Source: Salinibacterium sp. SWN167
Lineage (GTDB): Bacteria; Actinomycetota; Actinomycetes; Actinomycetales; Microbacteriaceae
Assembly: GCF_015864665.1 (NCBI RefSeq)
Contig: NZ_JADYWU010000001.1
Coordinates: 124,001-188,000 of the forward strand
Direction: 5' to 3'
Length of the DNA stretch: 64,000 nt
Positions 25,704-34,594 of the stretch are shown here, piece after piece. Under the pieces are notes generated by a model. The model was not told the origin of the DNA, did no database searches, and saw only the letters and a program-made list of their open reading frames with translations. Every line of letters starts with the position of its first letter. Positions within the stretch are counted from its first letter, which is position 1. The translations under genes were made by a program, and so were the position numbers.

Positions 25704-27023
25704 CTAGTTGAGGTCGAGGTTCTTTAGAACCTCAAGCGCGTTGTTCCACGCGGTGTCGCCGTCAACACCCGAGTCGAGTTCCTTGGTGGCAGGACCGAAG
25801 ACCTGCTCCTGAATAACGGCGTCGTTCGGACCCTTGAACTGAGCGGTTACGCCTTCTGCACGCGATCCGAGGATCGTGCCGATGGGAGCATCGTTGAAGA
25901 AGGTGCTGAGTTCGCTGCTGCCGGTGACTCCGTCATCCGTCTGCGCTGCGACAACGCTGGGGAAGGTTCCTGCAGCCTGGAAGGCGGCAACTTCGGACTC
26001 AGCCGAGGTCAGGTAAGCGGCGAGCTTTGCTGCCTCAGCAGGGTGCTCCGACTGGGTCGGAACGGTCAGGAAGGCGCCGCCCCAGTTTGCTGCTCCACCG
26101 GGGAAGACGTCTGCGAAGTCCCAGCCGCTTGTGGCGTCTCCGCCTGCTGCTTCAACCTGTCCCTTGACAACACCGAGCATCCAGCCAGGGCACATGAACG
26201 TAGCGAAAGAGCCATCAGTGAAGGCCTTTCCCCCGCCCCAGTCCCACGCGCTCTGCTCAGCCGAGAGGCCGGATGCTGCACCGTCGGCGAGGAGGTCCCA
26301 CTGCGACTTGAGGTCGGCGTTGCCTTCGATGTCGATCTCACCGTCTGCGGTGTAGTAGCCCTCGTCAAGCTGGTTGACCATGGCGTTCCAGACGAAGCCG
26401 GAGTGGTCGTAGAAGGCTGCGCCGGTTGCTGCGTTGTAGTCCTTGCCAACCTGGAAGAAGTCTTCCCACGTCGCGCTGTCGCCACCGAAGAGTTCGGCTA
26501 CGGCGTCGCGGTCGCCGGGCATTCCGGCGGCTTCGAGGAGGTCTCCGTTGTAGCAGAGGCCCTCAGGGCCGATGTCGGTTCCGTAACCGATGATGCGGCC
26601 GTCGGCGTCGGTGCCCTGAGCGAGCTTCCAGTCGACCCAGCGGTCCTTGATGTCGTCTGCGCCATATTCGCTGAGGTCAACGAACGTGTCGGAGACCTGC
26701 ATGACCTGGCCGAGCCATCCTTCTTCAACGGCCTGCACGTCGGCGAGACCGGCGCCTGCTGCCTGCTTGGTCTTCCAGTCGGTCAACGCGTTTCCACCGG
26801 TGTCGATGTTGGTTGCCTTGATGGTGATGTTGGGGTTCTCGGCTTCGTACGCTGCGTACAATCCGTCGAGTCCCATCGTGCCGAAGGTGGTCACGGTGAG
26901 GGTGATGGGGCCATCGCTGTCTCCACCGTCAGTTGCTGAACAACCGGTGGCGAGAAGAGCGAGAGATGCTGCGCCGGCGACGGCTGCAACCATCTTGGTG
27001 CGTCGTTGAGATTTCACGGTCAC
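25704..27023 (-). CDS. Sugar-binding lipoprotein of ABC importer (CebE-like)
   Basis: A 439-aa extracellular solute-binding protein of the carbohydrate (family 1) type. It has a basic N-terminus and a hydrophobic signal ending in the lipobox LATGC with Cys28. The mature protein has the standard beginning 'ITLTVTTFGTMGLDGLYAAYE' and 'QAAGAGLADVQAVEEGW'-type motifs of sugar-binding proteins, with many Trp and Asp residues for ligand stacking. It is the first gene of the transport/hydrolysis operon and is preceded by three palindromic operators. Cellobiose or another beta-glucoside is the inferred ligand, from the GH1 enzyme and the CelR-like repressor. Confidence 0.92.
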   Translation of the reverse strand: MTVKSQRRTKMVAAVAGAASLALLATGCSATDGGDSDGPITLTVTTFGTMGLDGLYAAYEAENPNITIKATNIDTGGNALTDWKTKQAAGAGLADVQAVEEGWLGQVMQVSDTFVDLSEYGADDIKDRWVDWKLAQGTDADGRIIGYGTDIGPEGLCYNGDLLEAAGMPGDRDAVAELFGGDSATWEDFFQVGKDYNAATGAAFYDHSGFVWNAMVNQLDEGYYTADGEIDIEGNADLKSQWDLLADGAASGLSAEQSAWDWGGGKAFTDGSFATFMCPGWMLGVVKGQVEAAGGDATSGWDFADVFPGGAANWGGAFLTVPTQSEHPAEAAKLAAYLTSAESEVAAFQAAGTFPSVVAAQTDDGVTGSSELSTFFNDAPIGTILGSRAEGVTAQFKGPNDAVIQEQVFGPATKELDSGVDGDTAWNNALEVLKNLDLN

Positions 27024-27073
27024 TTCCTTGTGAATGAGGGTTATTGGTGTCCGAAAGAGACCCCCATCAGGAA

Positions 27074-27087
27074 TGAGAGCGCTCTCA
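27074..27087. promoter_or_regulatory. CelR/CebR-type operator 1
   Basis: The perfect 14-bp palindrome TGAGAGCGCTCTCA starts 51 bases upstream of the binding-protein start. It differs from the known CelR/CebR operator TGGGAGCGCTCCCA only at two symmetric positions. It is the likely binding site of the repressor encoded at 21147. Confidence 0.85.
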
Positions 27088-27106
27088 CGATTGCAGACTG
27101 ATCTTA

Positions 27107-27120
27107 TGAGAGCGCTCTCT
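27107..27120. promoter_or_regulatory. CelR/CebR-type operator 2
   Basis: TGAGAGCGCTCTCT is a 14-bp palindrome with one end mismatch, 33 bases from operator 1 (start to start). It lies in the probable promoter region of the sugar-transport operon. Confidence 0.82.
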
Positions 27121-27129
27121 CGAATGTCA

Positions 27130-27143
27130 AGAGAGCGCTCTCA
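27130..27143. promoter_or_regulatory. CelR/CebR-type operator 3
   Basis: AGAGAGCGCTCTCA is a 14-bp palindrome with one end mismatch, 23 bases from operator 2. Together with the other two it gives three sites in 70 bases, suggesting cooperative or looped repression. The remaining bases to the next gene (27144-27272) hold no further clear element. Confidence 0.82.
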
Positions 27144-27272
27144 CATCCGCGAAAGTCACACAAATGACTGCAAACGCTTGCGGTGCGGGACGGCCCGGAA
27201 ACCAGCACAACCCCCGCGCCCCGGCCCGTTATGCGGCGAGGTGCAGGGGTTGGCGAAGAAAACTGAAGGCGC

Positions 27273-27821
27273 TTACTCCCAGACGCTGGGGGCTTCGACG
27301 CGACTAACGGGTAGCGCGACGTGATCAGCCCACTCTTGAACCCACTCAGGCATGGCCGGGGCAGGGGCATCCCATCCGATGGTTTCGAGCAATTCGGCTA
27401 CGGGCACGGTGCCGCCGGAGCTCTTGAGAAAACGCGCGCGGGTCATGGCCTGGGCATAAATCTGACCATCGACAACGAAGCGTTGTTCCACGAAGACGGC
27501 TTTCTCGTCGTAGCCAACGACGCGGCTCTCAAGCTGAAATTCTTTCCACAGATCGAGCGACTTGCGAAAGCTGATGGTCTCGTTGGCCATGACGGGGTAA
27601 AAGCCTTTAGCCCGCAGCTTCTGCCAGCCGCCGGCGCGGATAAGGAGATCCATGCGGCCGATGTCCATGATCGAGAAGTAGCGGCCATTGTTCATGTGGC
27701 GCAGCAAGTCGACATCCGTGGGCAGCACCCGCATCGTCATGCTGCCGACATCAGTGATGCCGAGCGGCGAACGACGTGTGCTGAGGAAGCGATGAAGGAT
27801 GGTGCGGAAGATCAGGTTCAC
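27273..27821 (-). CDS. Hotdog-fold acyl-CoA thioesterase family protein
   Basis: A 182-aa protein of the 4-hydroxybenzoyl-CoA thioesterase-like (hotdog) superfamily. The diagnostic 'DVDLLRHMNNGRYFSIMDIGR' motif contains the conserved HMNNGRY segment; 'FYPVMANETISFRKSL' and 'VFVEQRFV' follow as in THEM6-like and other hotdog proteins. Such enzymes hydrolyse acyl-CoA or acyl-ACP thioesters. The actual substrate is unknown, and some relatives have no proven activity. It stands between the sugar locus and an EEP-family gene, with no clear functional tie to either. Confidence 0.85.
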   Translation of the reverse strand: MNLIFRTILHRFLSTRRSPLGITDVGSMTMRVLPTDVDLLRHMNNGRYFSIMDIGRMDLLIRAGGWQKLRAKGFYPVMANETISFRKSLDLWKEFQLESRVVGYDEKAVFVEQRFVVDGQIYAQAMTRARFLKSSGGTVPVAELLETIGWDAPAPAMPEWVQEWADHVALPVSRVEAPSVWE

Positions 27822-27888
27822 TCGCCCAGATTAGGTGAATCGTGATCGAGTCCGTAAATCGTTTGTGGGGATGCTCTAGCGCGTGGAG

Positions 27889-28797
27889 CTATTTCGCCCC
27901 AACAAAACGCACAACGGCCTGCACTGGCGCATGATCCGACGGCCAGCCGCCCGAATACCGCGTGACGTTGATGCCTGTCTGCAGGACGGTCACGTCGGGC
28001 GTTGCAAGCACCCAGTCAATTCGTTTGCGATTGTGCTTCGGCGGGCCGTAATTGGGGAACGTTCCCCACACCTGGGTGAGACGCTCCTCGGCGGTGTTCC
28101 ACGTGTCGACCAGCAGCCCGTTACCGGTCAGCTGGTCATAAGGGTGAGTGTCAGCATCCGTATTGAAATCGCCGGTCATGATGGTCGGATACGGAGTCGC
28201 CTGCACGATGTTTCTCAACGCGTCAGCAGAGTGAAGGCGCGACGTGCGGGAACGGTGATCGAGATGCGTATTCACGGCCTGAAAGTGGATGCCGGTGGCG
28301 AGGTCACGGAAGATCGCTTCCACCACGACGCGCGGGGTGCGATTGCCCCACGAGACCGATCCCGGAACATTCGGAGTATCGGAGAGCGCGGACTGCCGCC
28401 ACTCGACCACCTGCAGACGAGTGGAATCGTAAAAGATGGGGCAGCCTTCGCCACCCGTGTTCCTTTCGCGACCGTGGCCGAGCGAACGATAGTGCTCCCC
28501 CAACGATTGGCCAACAAACCGCGCCTGAGTGAATAGTGCCTCTTGCACGCCGACCAGCGCTGGTTGTTCGGCAGCGAGGAGACGTGCCATCAACGGCTTG
28601 CGGCGTCTCCACAGGTCAGGGCTGCGTGGCAAAAGTTCTGGGCCGCGACGACGGATGTTGTAGGTCATCACATGCAAACCGGGGGCGTCGACGGGGCCAA
28701 TCATCGAGCTACCGCGGGGCGGGAACGCCAATTGGGGCTCACGCTCCGGGGCGAGCGCAGAAAAGTGCTTCGACCGTGGGGTGGTGATTCCCGTCAT
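27889..28797 (-). CDS. Endonuclease/exonuclease/phosphatase (EEP) family protein
   Basis: A 302-aa metal-dependent phosphoesterase of the EEP superfamily. The active-site motifs occur in order: 'MTYNIRRRG' (Asn), 'VGVQEAL' (Glu), 'NTHLDHRS', 'MTGDFN' (Asp/Asn), 'IDWVLA', and 'PSDHAPVQA' (Asp-His). There is no signal peptide, so it should act in the cytosol. The family includes exonuclease III, sphingomyelinases and sugar phosphatases; this compact type with 'GVQEAL...YDSTRL' resembles the generic metal-dependent hydrolases of Microbacteriaceae. The substrate is unknown. The first in-frame ATG at 28797 is used; an internal ATG about 31 codons in is an alternative. Confidence 0.88.
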   Translation of the reverse strand: MTGITTPRSKHFSALAPEREPQLAFPPRGSSMIGPVDAPGLHVMTYNIRRRGPELLPRSPDLWRRRKPLMARLLAAEQPALVGVQEALFTQARFVGQSLGEHYRSLGHGRERNTGGEGCPIFYDSTRLQVVEWRQSALSDTPNVPGSVSWGNRTPRVVVEAIFRDLATGIHFQAVNTHLDHRSRTSRLHSADALRNIVQATPYPTIMTGDFNTDADTHPYDQLTGNGLLVDTWNTAEERLTQVWGTFPNYGPPKHNRKRIDWVLATPDVTVLQTGINVTRYSGGWPSDHAPVQAVVRFVGAK

Positions 28798-28935
28798 AGT
28801 TCCAGCCTAAGGCGTGGTGTGGTGTTTCGGTGGGGTCGGGCGCGTGAAATGCCTCGCCGCAACGACTTGTCGATCTGCGCGGTTGCGGCACGGGTCAACG
28901 ACGATGTCGCTCCCCGGCCATATTCTGATTGAGAC

Positions 28936-31900
28936 ATGTACCTTCTCACCGATACCGCTCTCGTCACGAGCGCCAGCGATCTCACCCAAGCCTCGAACTG
29001 CGAGTTCGGCTTTCTGCGCGTGCTCGACAAGCGGTTGGGGTTCTCGACTGATCCGCTGCCTGACGACGACGCGATGCTCCTGCGGGCGGCCGAGCTCGGC
29101 AACGCTCATGAGGCCCGGCTGCGGGATCGCTATCGCGACGAGTTCGGTGATGCGATGGTCGAGTTCGATAAACCTCCGGGGCGGGATGCCGCGGTGCTGC
29201 GCGACTATGCCGAACGCACGCGCGACGCTCTGCTGGCCGGCGCCCCCGTCGTTTTCCAGGGCGTGTTCTTCGACGAATCCGACCCCGAGTCGCCGTTCAT
29301 TGGCTACGCCGACTTTCTCGTCAAACAGCCCGACGCCAGCTATCGGGTAGTCGACTCGAAGCTCTCCCGCCACGTGCGCGTCACCGCGCTGCTTCAGCTA
29401 GCGGCGTACCACGAGCAACTTCAGAAGCTCGGGGTTTCCGCCGACGGCACCGTCGAACTGATCCTCGGCAATGACACCTCCGAGCTCGCTGCCGTCGCCG
29501 ACATCGCTCCCGTGTTCCGGCGCCGTCGCGCTCGCATGCACGCGATCATTGCCGAACATCGCGCCGAAGGTACGCCGGTCGACTGGCACGATGAACGGTA
29601 CGCGCGGGATGGCCGCTGCAAGTTCTGCAAGGAACCATCGCAGGCCGCCGATGACCTGTTTACGGTCGCGGGATTGCGGGCCGGGCAGCGCACGAAGTTC
29701 CTGGCGGCGGGCATTCGCACCCTCACAGACCTCGCTGAAACCGAGGAGCGTCCCGACGACCTCGCGATCCCGAAGGCGAGCTTCGCGAAGCTTCATCTTC
29801 AGGCCAAGCTGCAGCACACGGTCGACCCGGCCGACAGTCACGCGAAACCGCCCGTCGTGGTTGTCGATCCCCTGCCGATCGCGAGCCTGCCCGCACCCAA
29901 CGCCGGCGACCTCTTCTTCGACTTCGAGGGCGACCCGATGTACTCCGAGCCCGGTATCGGCGGGACGCCGCGCTGGGGCCTCGACTACCTCTTCGGTTGG
30001 GTGGACGCCGCGGGCGACTTCGACTGCCTCTGGGCGCACTCCCTTGATGAGGAACGAACCGCGCTGCGGTCATTCCTGAAGTTCGTGACGGAGCGGCGGC
30101 AGCAGCATCCGGGCCTCCACATTTATCACTACGCCGCCTATGAGAAGACGCATCTGCTGAGCATTGCCGCGCGGCATGGGGAGGGTGAGGATGTTGTCGA
30201 CCAGCTGCTGCGCGAGGGTGTGCTCGTTGACCTGTATCCGATCGTGCGGGGCGCGCTGCGCATCGGAACGCCGTCGTATTCGATCAAGAAACTCGAGCCG
30301 CTCTATATGGGCGACGAGGAGCGCGCCGGGGTGACGAACGCGGCCGATTCGATTGGCGAGTACGTCGAGTCGAGCGTGGCGGCAGCCAACGGCAACATGG
30401 AACGAGCGACCGAAATTCGGGATGCGATCGCCCGCTACAACGAGTACGACTGCGTGTCGACGCTCAAGCTGCGCGATTGGCTGCGGGCGCTGCCCGAGGT
30501 GCAGGGCGTGACCGTCGACGTCGATGAGACCGAGCTCGACGTGAAGGCTTTTGAGCCCAGCGCGCTCGACCTGCAGCTGCAGGCCCTCGGCGACGACGCC
30601 GAGGAACGTGGCGATGACACTGCCGCGAGCGCCTATCGAATGGCCGCTGCCGCCATCGATTATCACCGGCGCGAGGTCAAGAGTTTTTGGTGGGAGCACT
30701 ACGACCGCCTCGAGCAGCCCTCCGAACTGTGGGAAGACACTCGCGGAATCTTCGTGGTCGACAGCGCGATGCTGACGCTCGATTGGCATAAAGAGGGGCG
30801 CCAACGCACCGAGCGTCGGCACCTGTATTTGCGCGGCCAGTGGGCGCCGGGCAGTAGTGCGCCGAGACCCGGTGGCGACGTTTTTCTCGTCTACGGTAAC
30901 CCGCTTCCGTACGTTCCTCCCGGCCATCGCACCGGGCAACGCCTTGCCCGCGCCGTGCGTTTCTCTGACCCCGCCGAGGATGCCGACGGCATCTTCGTGA
31001 TCGAAACCCGGCCCGACGAGATTCCGGCCTGGGATGAAATGCCCACCCACATCACGCCCGGGCCACCCCCGCGCGCCGACAGCATCGTCGCCGCGATAGA
31101 AGCCTGGGGTGAGACCGTCGTTGCGGCCGCTCCCGAGTGGCCCGACGACGCGATGTCTGATCTTCTCCTGCATAAAGCCCCCGCCACAGTAAGCGCCCTC
31201 GAACCGATGACGAGTGCGGATGATGGTGTGCGCGCCGTCATCGCCTCGCTGGTCTCGCGCGAGAGCGGCTATCTCGCTGTGCAGGGCCCTCCCGGCACGG
31301 GCAAGACGTATCTGGCGGCCCATGTCATCCACGAACTTGTCGAGAGACACCACTGGAAGGTGGGCATTACCGCGCAGTCGCACAAGGTGGTCGAGAACGT
31401 TCTCGATGCGGTCGTGCTCGATGCGAACCTCAACCCGGAGCTGGTGGCGAAGGCGGTTCCGGGCGAGTTCGGGCCGGGCTATTACACCGAGGGCCCGTTC
31501 AGCGAGCTTCCTTACAACGGTCACGCGGGTTTCGCGCTCGAGCACGAGAATTCGGGCTACGTCATCGGCGGCACGGCGTGGGATCTGACGAACCGCAAGC
31601 GCGTGCAGGCCGACCAGCTCGACCTTCTCGTGATCGATGAGGCGGGCCAGTTCTCGCTCGCGAACACGATCGGGGTGGCGGCGAGCGCGAAACGAATCTT
31701 GCTGCTCGGCGACCCGCAGCAGCTTCCGCAGGTGAGCCAGGGCATCCATCCGGCCCCGGTTGATGGTTCGGCGTTGGGTCATGTGATCGGCGAGCTGGCG
31801 GTGCTTCCGGATGACTTCGGCTATTTCCTCGAGGAGAGTCGCCGCATGGATGAGGCCGTCACGCGCCCCGTCTCGCAACTCTCGTATGACGGACTGCTGC

Positions 31901-32463
31901 GCTCGCACGCGTCAACAGAGGGGCGGATGCTCGCCGGCGTCGCCCCTGGCCTGCACTCGGTGCCGACCGCTCATGTCGACAACTCAACGTTCGCGAGCGA
32001 AGAAGCCGACCGCGTGGTGGAGCTGGTGCGCGAGCACCTCGGAGCCCTCTGGACCTCGCAGGCCGGCGGCACCCCGAAGCCGCTCGACGAGGACGGCATC
32101 ATCGTGGTGACGCCGTACAACGCGCAGGTCGAACTCATCCGCGGTCGCCTCGATGCCGCGGGCTATTCGCGCGTCGTCGTGGGAACCGTCGACAAGTTCC
32201 AGGGCCGAGAAGCCGTCATCTCGATCGTGAGCCTCGCCGCCTCGAGCGCCGACGATGTGCCCCGCGGCCTCGACTTTCTGCTCTCCCGCAACCGCCTCAA
32301 CGTCTCGATCTCGCGCGCCCAATGGGCGGCGTACCTCGTCTACTCCCCCGCGCTGCTCGACTCGCTGCCGCAGACCGCGGAAGGGGTAGCGACGTTGAGT
32401 CGGTTTATCTCGTTGGTTGAGGGTGCTTCTTTCCCTGGTTCTTCGCTCACACAAGAGCTCTGA
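28936..32463 (+). CDS. TM0106-family RecB-like nuclease fused to superfamily 1 helicase
   Basis: An 1175-aa multidomain DNA- or RNA-processing enzyme. The N-terminal PD-(D/E)xK nuclease of RecB type shows D126, the pair D140-x-K142 in 'VVDSKLS' and the QxxxY motif Q154-Y158. A Cys-containing 'GRCKFCKEP' segment follows. A predicted RNase H-like DEDD exonuclease domain begins with 'FFDFEGDP' near residue 328. The C-terminal half is an SF1 (Upf1/Dna2-like) helicase with Walker A GPPGTGKT at 784-791, Walker B 'VIDEAG' around 899-904 and the late motif 'VGTVDKFQGREA'. It runs toward the accessory island and ends 35 bases before its last gene. A role in repair or defence is plausible; none is demonstrated. 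Confidence 0.92.
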   Translation: MYLLTDTALVTSASDLTQASNCEFGFLRVLDKRLGFSTDPLPDDDAMLLRAAELGNAHEARLRDRYRDEFGDAMVEFDKPPGRDAAVLRDYAERTRDALLAGAPVVFQGVFFDESDPESPFIGYADFLVKQPDASYRVVDSKLSRHVRVTALLQLAAYHEQLQKLGVSADGTVELILGNDTSELAAVADIAPVFRRRRARMHAIIAEHRAEGTPVDWHDERYARDGRCKFCKEPSQAADDLFTVAGLRAGQRTKFLAAGIRTLTDLAETEERPDDLAIPKASFAKLHLQAKLQHTVDPADSHAKPPVVVVDPLPIASLPAPNAGDLFFDFEGDPMYSEPGIGGTPRWGLDYLFGWVDAAGDFDCLWAHSLDEERTALRSFLKFVTERRQQHPGLHIYHYAAYEKTHLLSIAARHGEGEDVVDQLLREGVLVDLYPIVRGALRIGTPSYSIKKLEPLYMGDEERAGVTNAADSIGEYVESSVAAANGNMERATEIRDAIARYNEYDCVSTLKLRDWLRALPEVQGVTVDVDETELDVKAFEPSALDLQLQALGDDAEERGDDTAASAYRMAAAAIDYHRREVKSFWWEHYDRLEQPSELWEDTRGIFVVDSAMLTLDWHKEGRQRTERRHLYLRGQWAPGSSAPRPGGDVFLVYGNPLPYVPPGHRTGQRLARAVRFSDPAEDADGIFVIETRPDEIPAWDEMPTHITPGPPPRADSIVAAIEAWGETVVAAAPEWPDDAMSDLLLHKAPATVSALEPMTSADDGVRAVIASLVSRESGYLAVQGPPGTGKTYLAAHVIHELVERHHWKVGITAQSHKVVENVLDAVVLDANLNPELVAKAVPGEFGPGYYTEGPFSELPYNGHAGFALEHENSGYVIGGTAWDLTNRKRVQADQLDLLVIDEAGQFSLANTIGVAASAKRILLLGDPQQLPQVSQGIHPAPVDGSALGHVIGELAVLPDDFGYFLEESRRMDEAVTRPVSQLSYDGLLRSHASTEGRMLAGVAPGLHSVPTAHVDNSTFASEEADRVVELVREHLGALWTSQAGGTPKPLDEDGIIVVTPYNAQVELIRGRLDAAGYSRVVVGTVDKFQGREAVISIVSLAASSADDVPRGLDFLLSRNRLNVSISRAQWAAYLVYSPALLDSLPQTAEGVATLSRFISLVEGASFPGSSLTQEL

Positions 32464-32498
32464 AAGTGGGCCGAAGATCCGGCTGCCCCAGCTCGCCT

Positions 32499-34406
32499 CT
32501 ACCTTCCCCCAGTACCTAGCTGTGCCGCTCTTGCCGCATCTTGGATACCCTGATCCGGCCCAGCCCACACCTTTGTTATTGCGATTGCGAGTTGCTGCGC
32601 ACGATCGGCGATGTCCTTTTCAGTCCATTCAATTTGGCTCTCGAGCACCTCTTTGTTTAAAACTAAGAGGTTGAACTCATCGAGGACGCTCCACTTGCCT
32701 TTGCCAGTTTTGCCCCCAACGCTTAGCCCCACCGCTTGCGAATCGGTCCAGGGGCGATTCGATAGTGACGAGTTGAGTGCCTGGGTGACGAGAGTCAGAT
32801 TGCCGAGGGAATGAACCGCCTTGTCGCGCTTTTGCTCCTGCTCTGGCGTAAGCCGCGGGGTCGATGTCCAATGCTCTCGCCACTTTTGGGGCATGACATG
32901 CTCGATAGTGAGGCCAGTCGGCAGACTAACAGCTCCATATTTAGAACTAAGTGAACGCTTGTACGCCTCGACCGCACCAAGAACCACCGCGATTCGGCCT
33001 TGCTTGATGTTGCCGTACATCCGCGGAGCCCCGACTTCTGCGATAAACCGTGCATCAGTGGGCCACTCGCGTGTACCCGCCGTTTGTTCCGACAGAAATC
33101 TTCTAACTCGTTCACCCGCTTCTGCAGGATGCACTCCTTTGAGGGCCTTCAGCAATGCGACAATGAGCTTATTCATGTCCTTCGAAGTGAGTTGGAGGAG
33201 AGTCCGGCGGACAACCCAACTTTCCAGCGCATCAAGACCAATCGTGATCTGGCTATCCGGGATTGCGTGATTGTCCGAGATAACCCACAAGAAAATTGGG
33301 GTGGTCGCAGCAAGCTCCATGGCTTCGATCACTCGAGTACGGAACCGCCCCGGAACGGTGTCGGCGCTGAGAGCCCCGAGGCCTCGATAGGTATCCGCAT
33401 CGTTACGAAGCTCCGAGAGGAACGACTCAGCAGAAGCAGCATCCAACATCAGCGGCTCTGCGTAATCCCGGAACTCGTCGAAGATGCGATCCTGCCGCAC
33501 CTCGTCGCGCAGCCGCATCGTTAACCAATAGTGAAGAAAGATGTCGACACGGGAACGACTCATCCGGCCTTGCGTGATCTCCTCACGCCACCAATCGGTA
33601 TCAAAGTCCTCCCAGACAGTCTGTGACCACTTATCAACATCAGCGCCGAGCGTCTTGCCGAGCCGGAACACCCAGTTCTTAATGAGGTCCGCTTTCAGCA
33701 GTGGGGTGCCACGATCGTTCAGGGTCTCGAAGATTAGCTGTGCGTCGTCGTCACCCGTGAGGTCGATTGACACGACAACGAGACGGTTCGCGAGAGTCTC
33801 AGTGAGCTCGGCAGCGCGCTCCGCCTCAGTACCCGGCGGAACGTTTCCGTCGTCGTCCGGATGCCCCAGGAGCCAGCGACGAGCCTCGGCACTGAAAAAA
33901 TCGTGGGCGCCCTGAATCTGCCCGGACACCTCCGGCGTAGATTCGCTCTCCGGATCCATCGCGTGCTTGAATTCCTCCCGGTTCGCCTGAGAGGGCCATA
34001 ACTTGAAGCGCTCAGGCAACCCTTTGTACTTAGATTCCTTGTTGAGAATGAGCGCTTCAAGGCGCTCGACGTCGTCGATATGATCGCGACCGACGAGCAC
34101 TTCATGAGCGGCATCTATGAGAATCTGCATGGTGGTGAGGCGCTGCTGGCCATCGATCACATCGAGCCGCACAAGCCCGGTTGAGCTACCTTGACCTGCC
34201 TCGAAAACGACCGCACCCAAGAAGTGCGATGCCACGCGCTTCGCACCGTCGATAAGGTGAGTCTCCGTGACGCTGACGATGTCATCCCAGAGTGGCGCCC
34301 ACTGGTCCTCCTCTGTCCAAACGTAGGGCCGCTGGTAGGCAGGTATCTCGTAATGCTTAGGTCCCCAAAAGAGATCCCCGGGAGTAGCTTTGCTCGGCTG
34401 TTGCAT
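32499..34406 (-). CDS. DUF262/DUF1524 (GmrSD-like) nuclease of the accessory island
   Basis: A 635-aa protein. The N-terminal DUF262 domain has 'IPAYQRPYVW' (residues 21-30) and the nucleotide-handling motif 'VIDGQQRLTT' with DGQQR at 85-89. The C-terminal DUF1524 domain has an HNH-type active site, 'LTIEHVMPQKWREHW' and then 'HSLGNLTLV'. This is the architecture of the type IV restriction enzyme GmrSD, which uses NTP hydrolysis to cut modified phage DNA, and of related defence nucleases. It is the last gene of the island, on the same strand as the others but 188 bases after the methyltransferase. It may be expressed from its own promoter or be a separate module. Nucleolytic function is inferred from motifs. 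Confidence 0.9.
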   Translation of the reverse strand: MQQPSKATPGDLFWGPKHYEIPAYQRPYVWTEEDQWAPLWDDIVSVTETHLIDGAKRVASHFLGAVVFEAGQGSSTGLVRLDVIDGQQRLTTMQILIDAAHEVLVGRDHIDDVERLEALILNKESKYKGLPERFKLWPSQANREEFKHAMDPESESTPEVSGQIQGAHDFFSAEARRWLLGHPDDDGNVPPGTEAERAAELTETLANRLVVVSIDLTGDDDAQLIFETLNDRGTPLLKADLIKNWVFRLGKTLGADVDKWSQTVWEDFDTDWWREEITQGRMSRSRVDIFLHYWLTMRLRDEVRQDRIFDEFRDYAEPLMLDAASAESFLSELRNDADTYRGLGALSADTVPGRFRTRVIEAMELAATTPIFLWVISDNHAIPDSQITIGLDALESWVVRRTLLQLTSKDMNKLIVALLKALKGVHPAEAGERVRRFLSEQTAGTREWPTDARFIAEVGAPRMYGNIKQGRIAVVLGAVEAYKRSLSSKYGAVSLPTGLTIEHVMPQKWREHWTSTPRLTPEQEQKRDKAVHSLGNLTLVTQALNSSLSNRPWTDSQAVGLSVGGKTGKGKWSVLDEFNLLVLNKEVLESQIEWTEKDIADRAQQLAIAITKVWAGPDQGIQDAARAAQLGTGGR

Positions 34407-34446
34407 GTCACGATCACTGACTTTCTAGTTTCGAAGTGCACGATGT

Positions 34447-34470
34447 ACCATTCGTTGGACCCCGAATGGT
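34447..34470. repeat. Small inverted repeat in the gap before the DUF262 gene
   Basis: ACCATTCG (34447-34454) pairs with CGAATGGT (34463-34470). It is the only clear structure in the AT-rich 188-base gap between the methyltransferase and DUF262 genes. It could be an operator or a weak attenuator. Confidence 0.4.
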
Positions 34471-34594
34471 ATCGCTACATTCGTTGCACACCGAGTCTCG
34501 TGCGGCTATTTAGCGCTTTGCCCCACCGAATTGCATTTATGCGACTCTTATCGACATTCGAGGCGAATTGGACCCTGGGATCTGCATGCGCATC

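Noticed and set aside
27170-27185. GCAAACGCTTGC-like imperfect palindrome near the sugar operators
   Set aside because: It has mismatched arms and differs from the other three sites; too weak to list.
30070-31908. 612-aa minus-strand frame inside the TM0106 nuclease/helicase gene
   Set aside because: It is a high-GC shadow opposite a gene with complete nuclease and helicase motifs and has no domain signature of its own.
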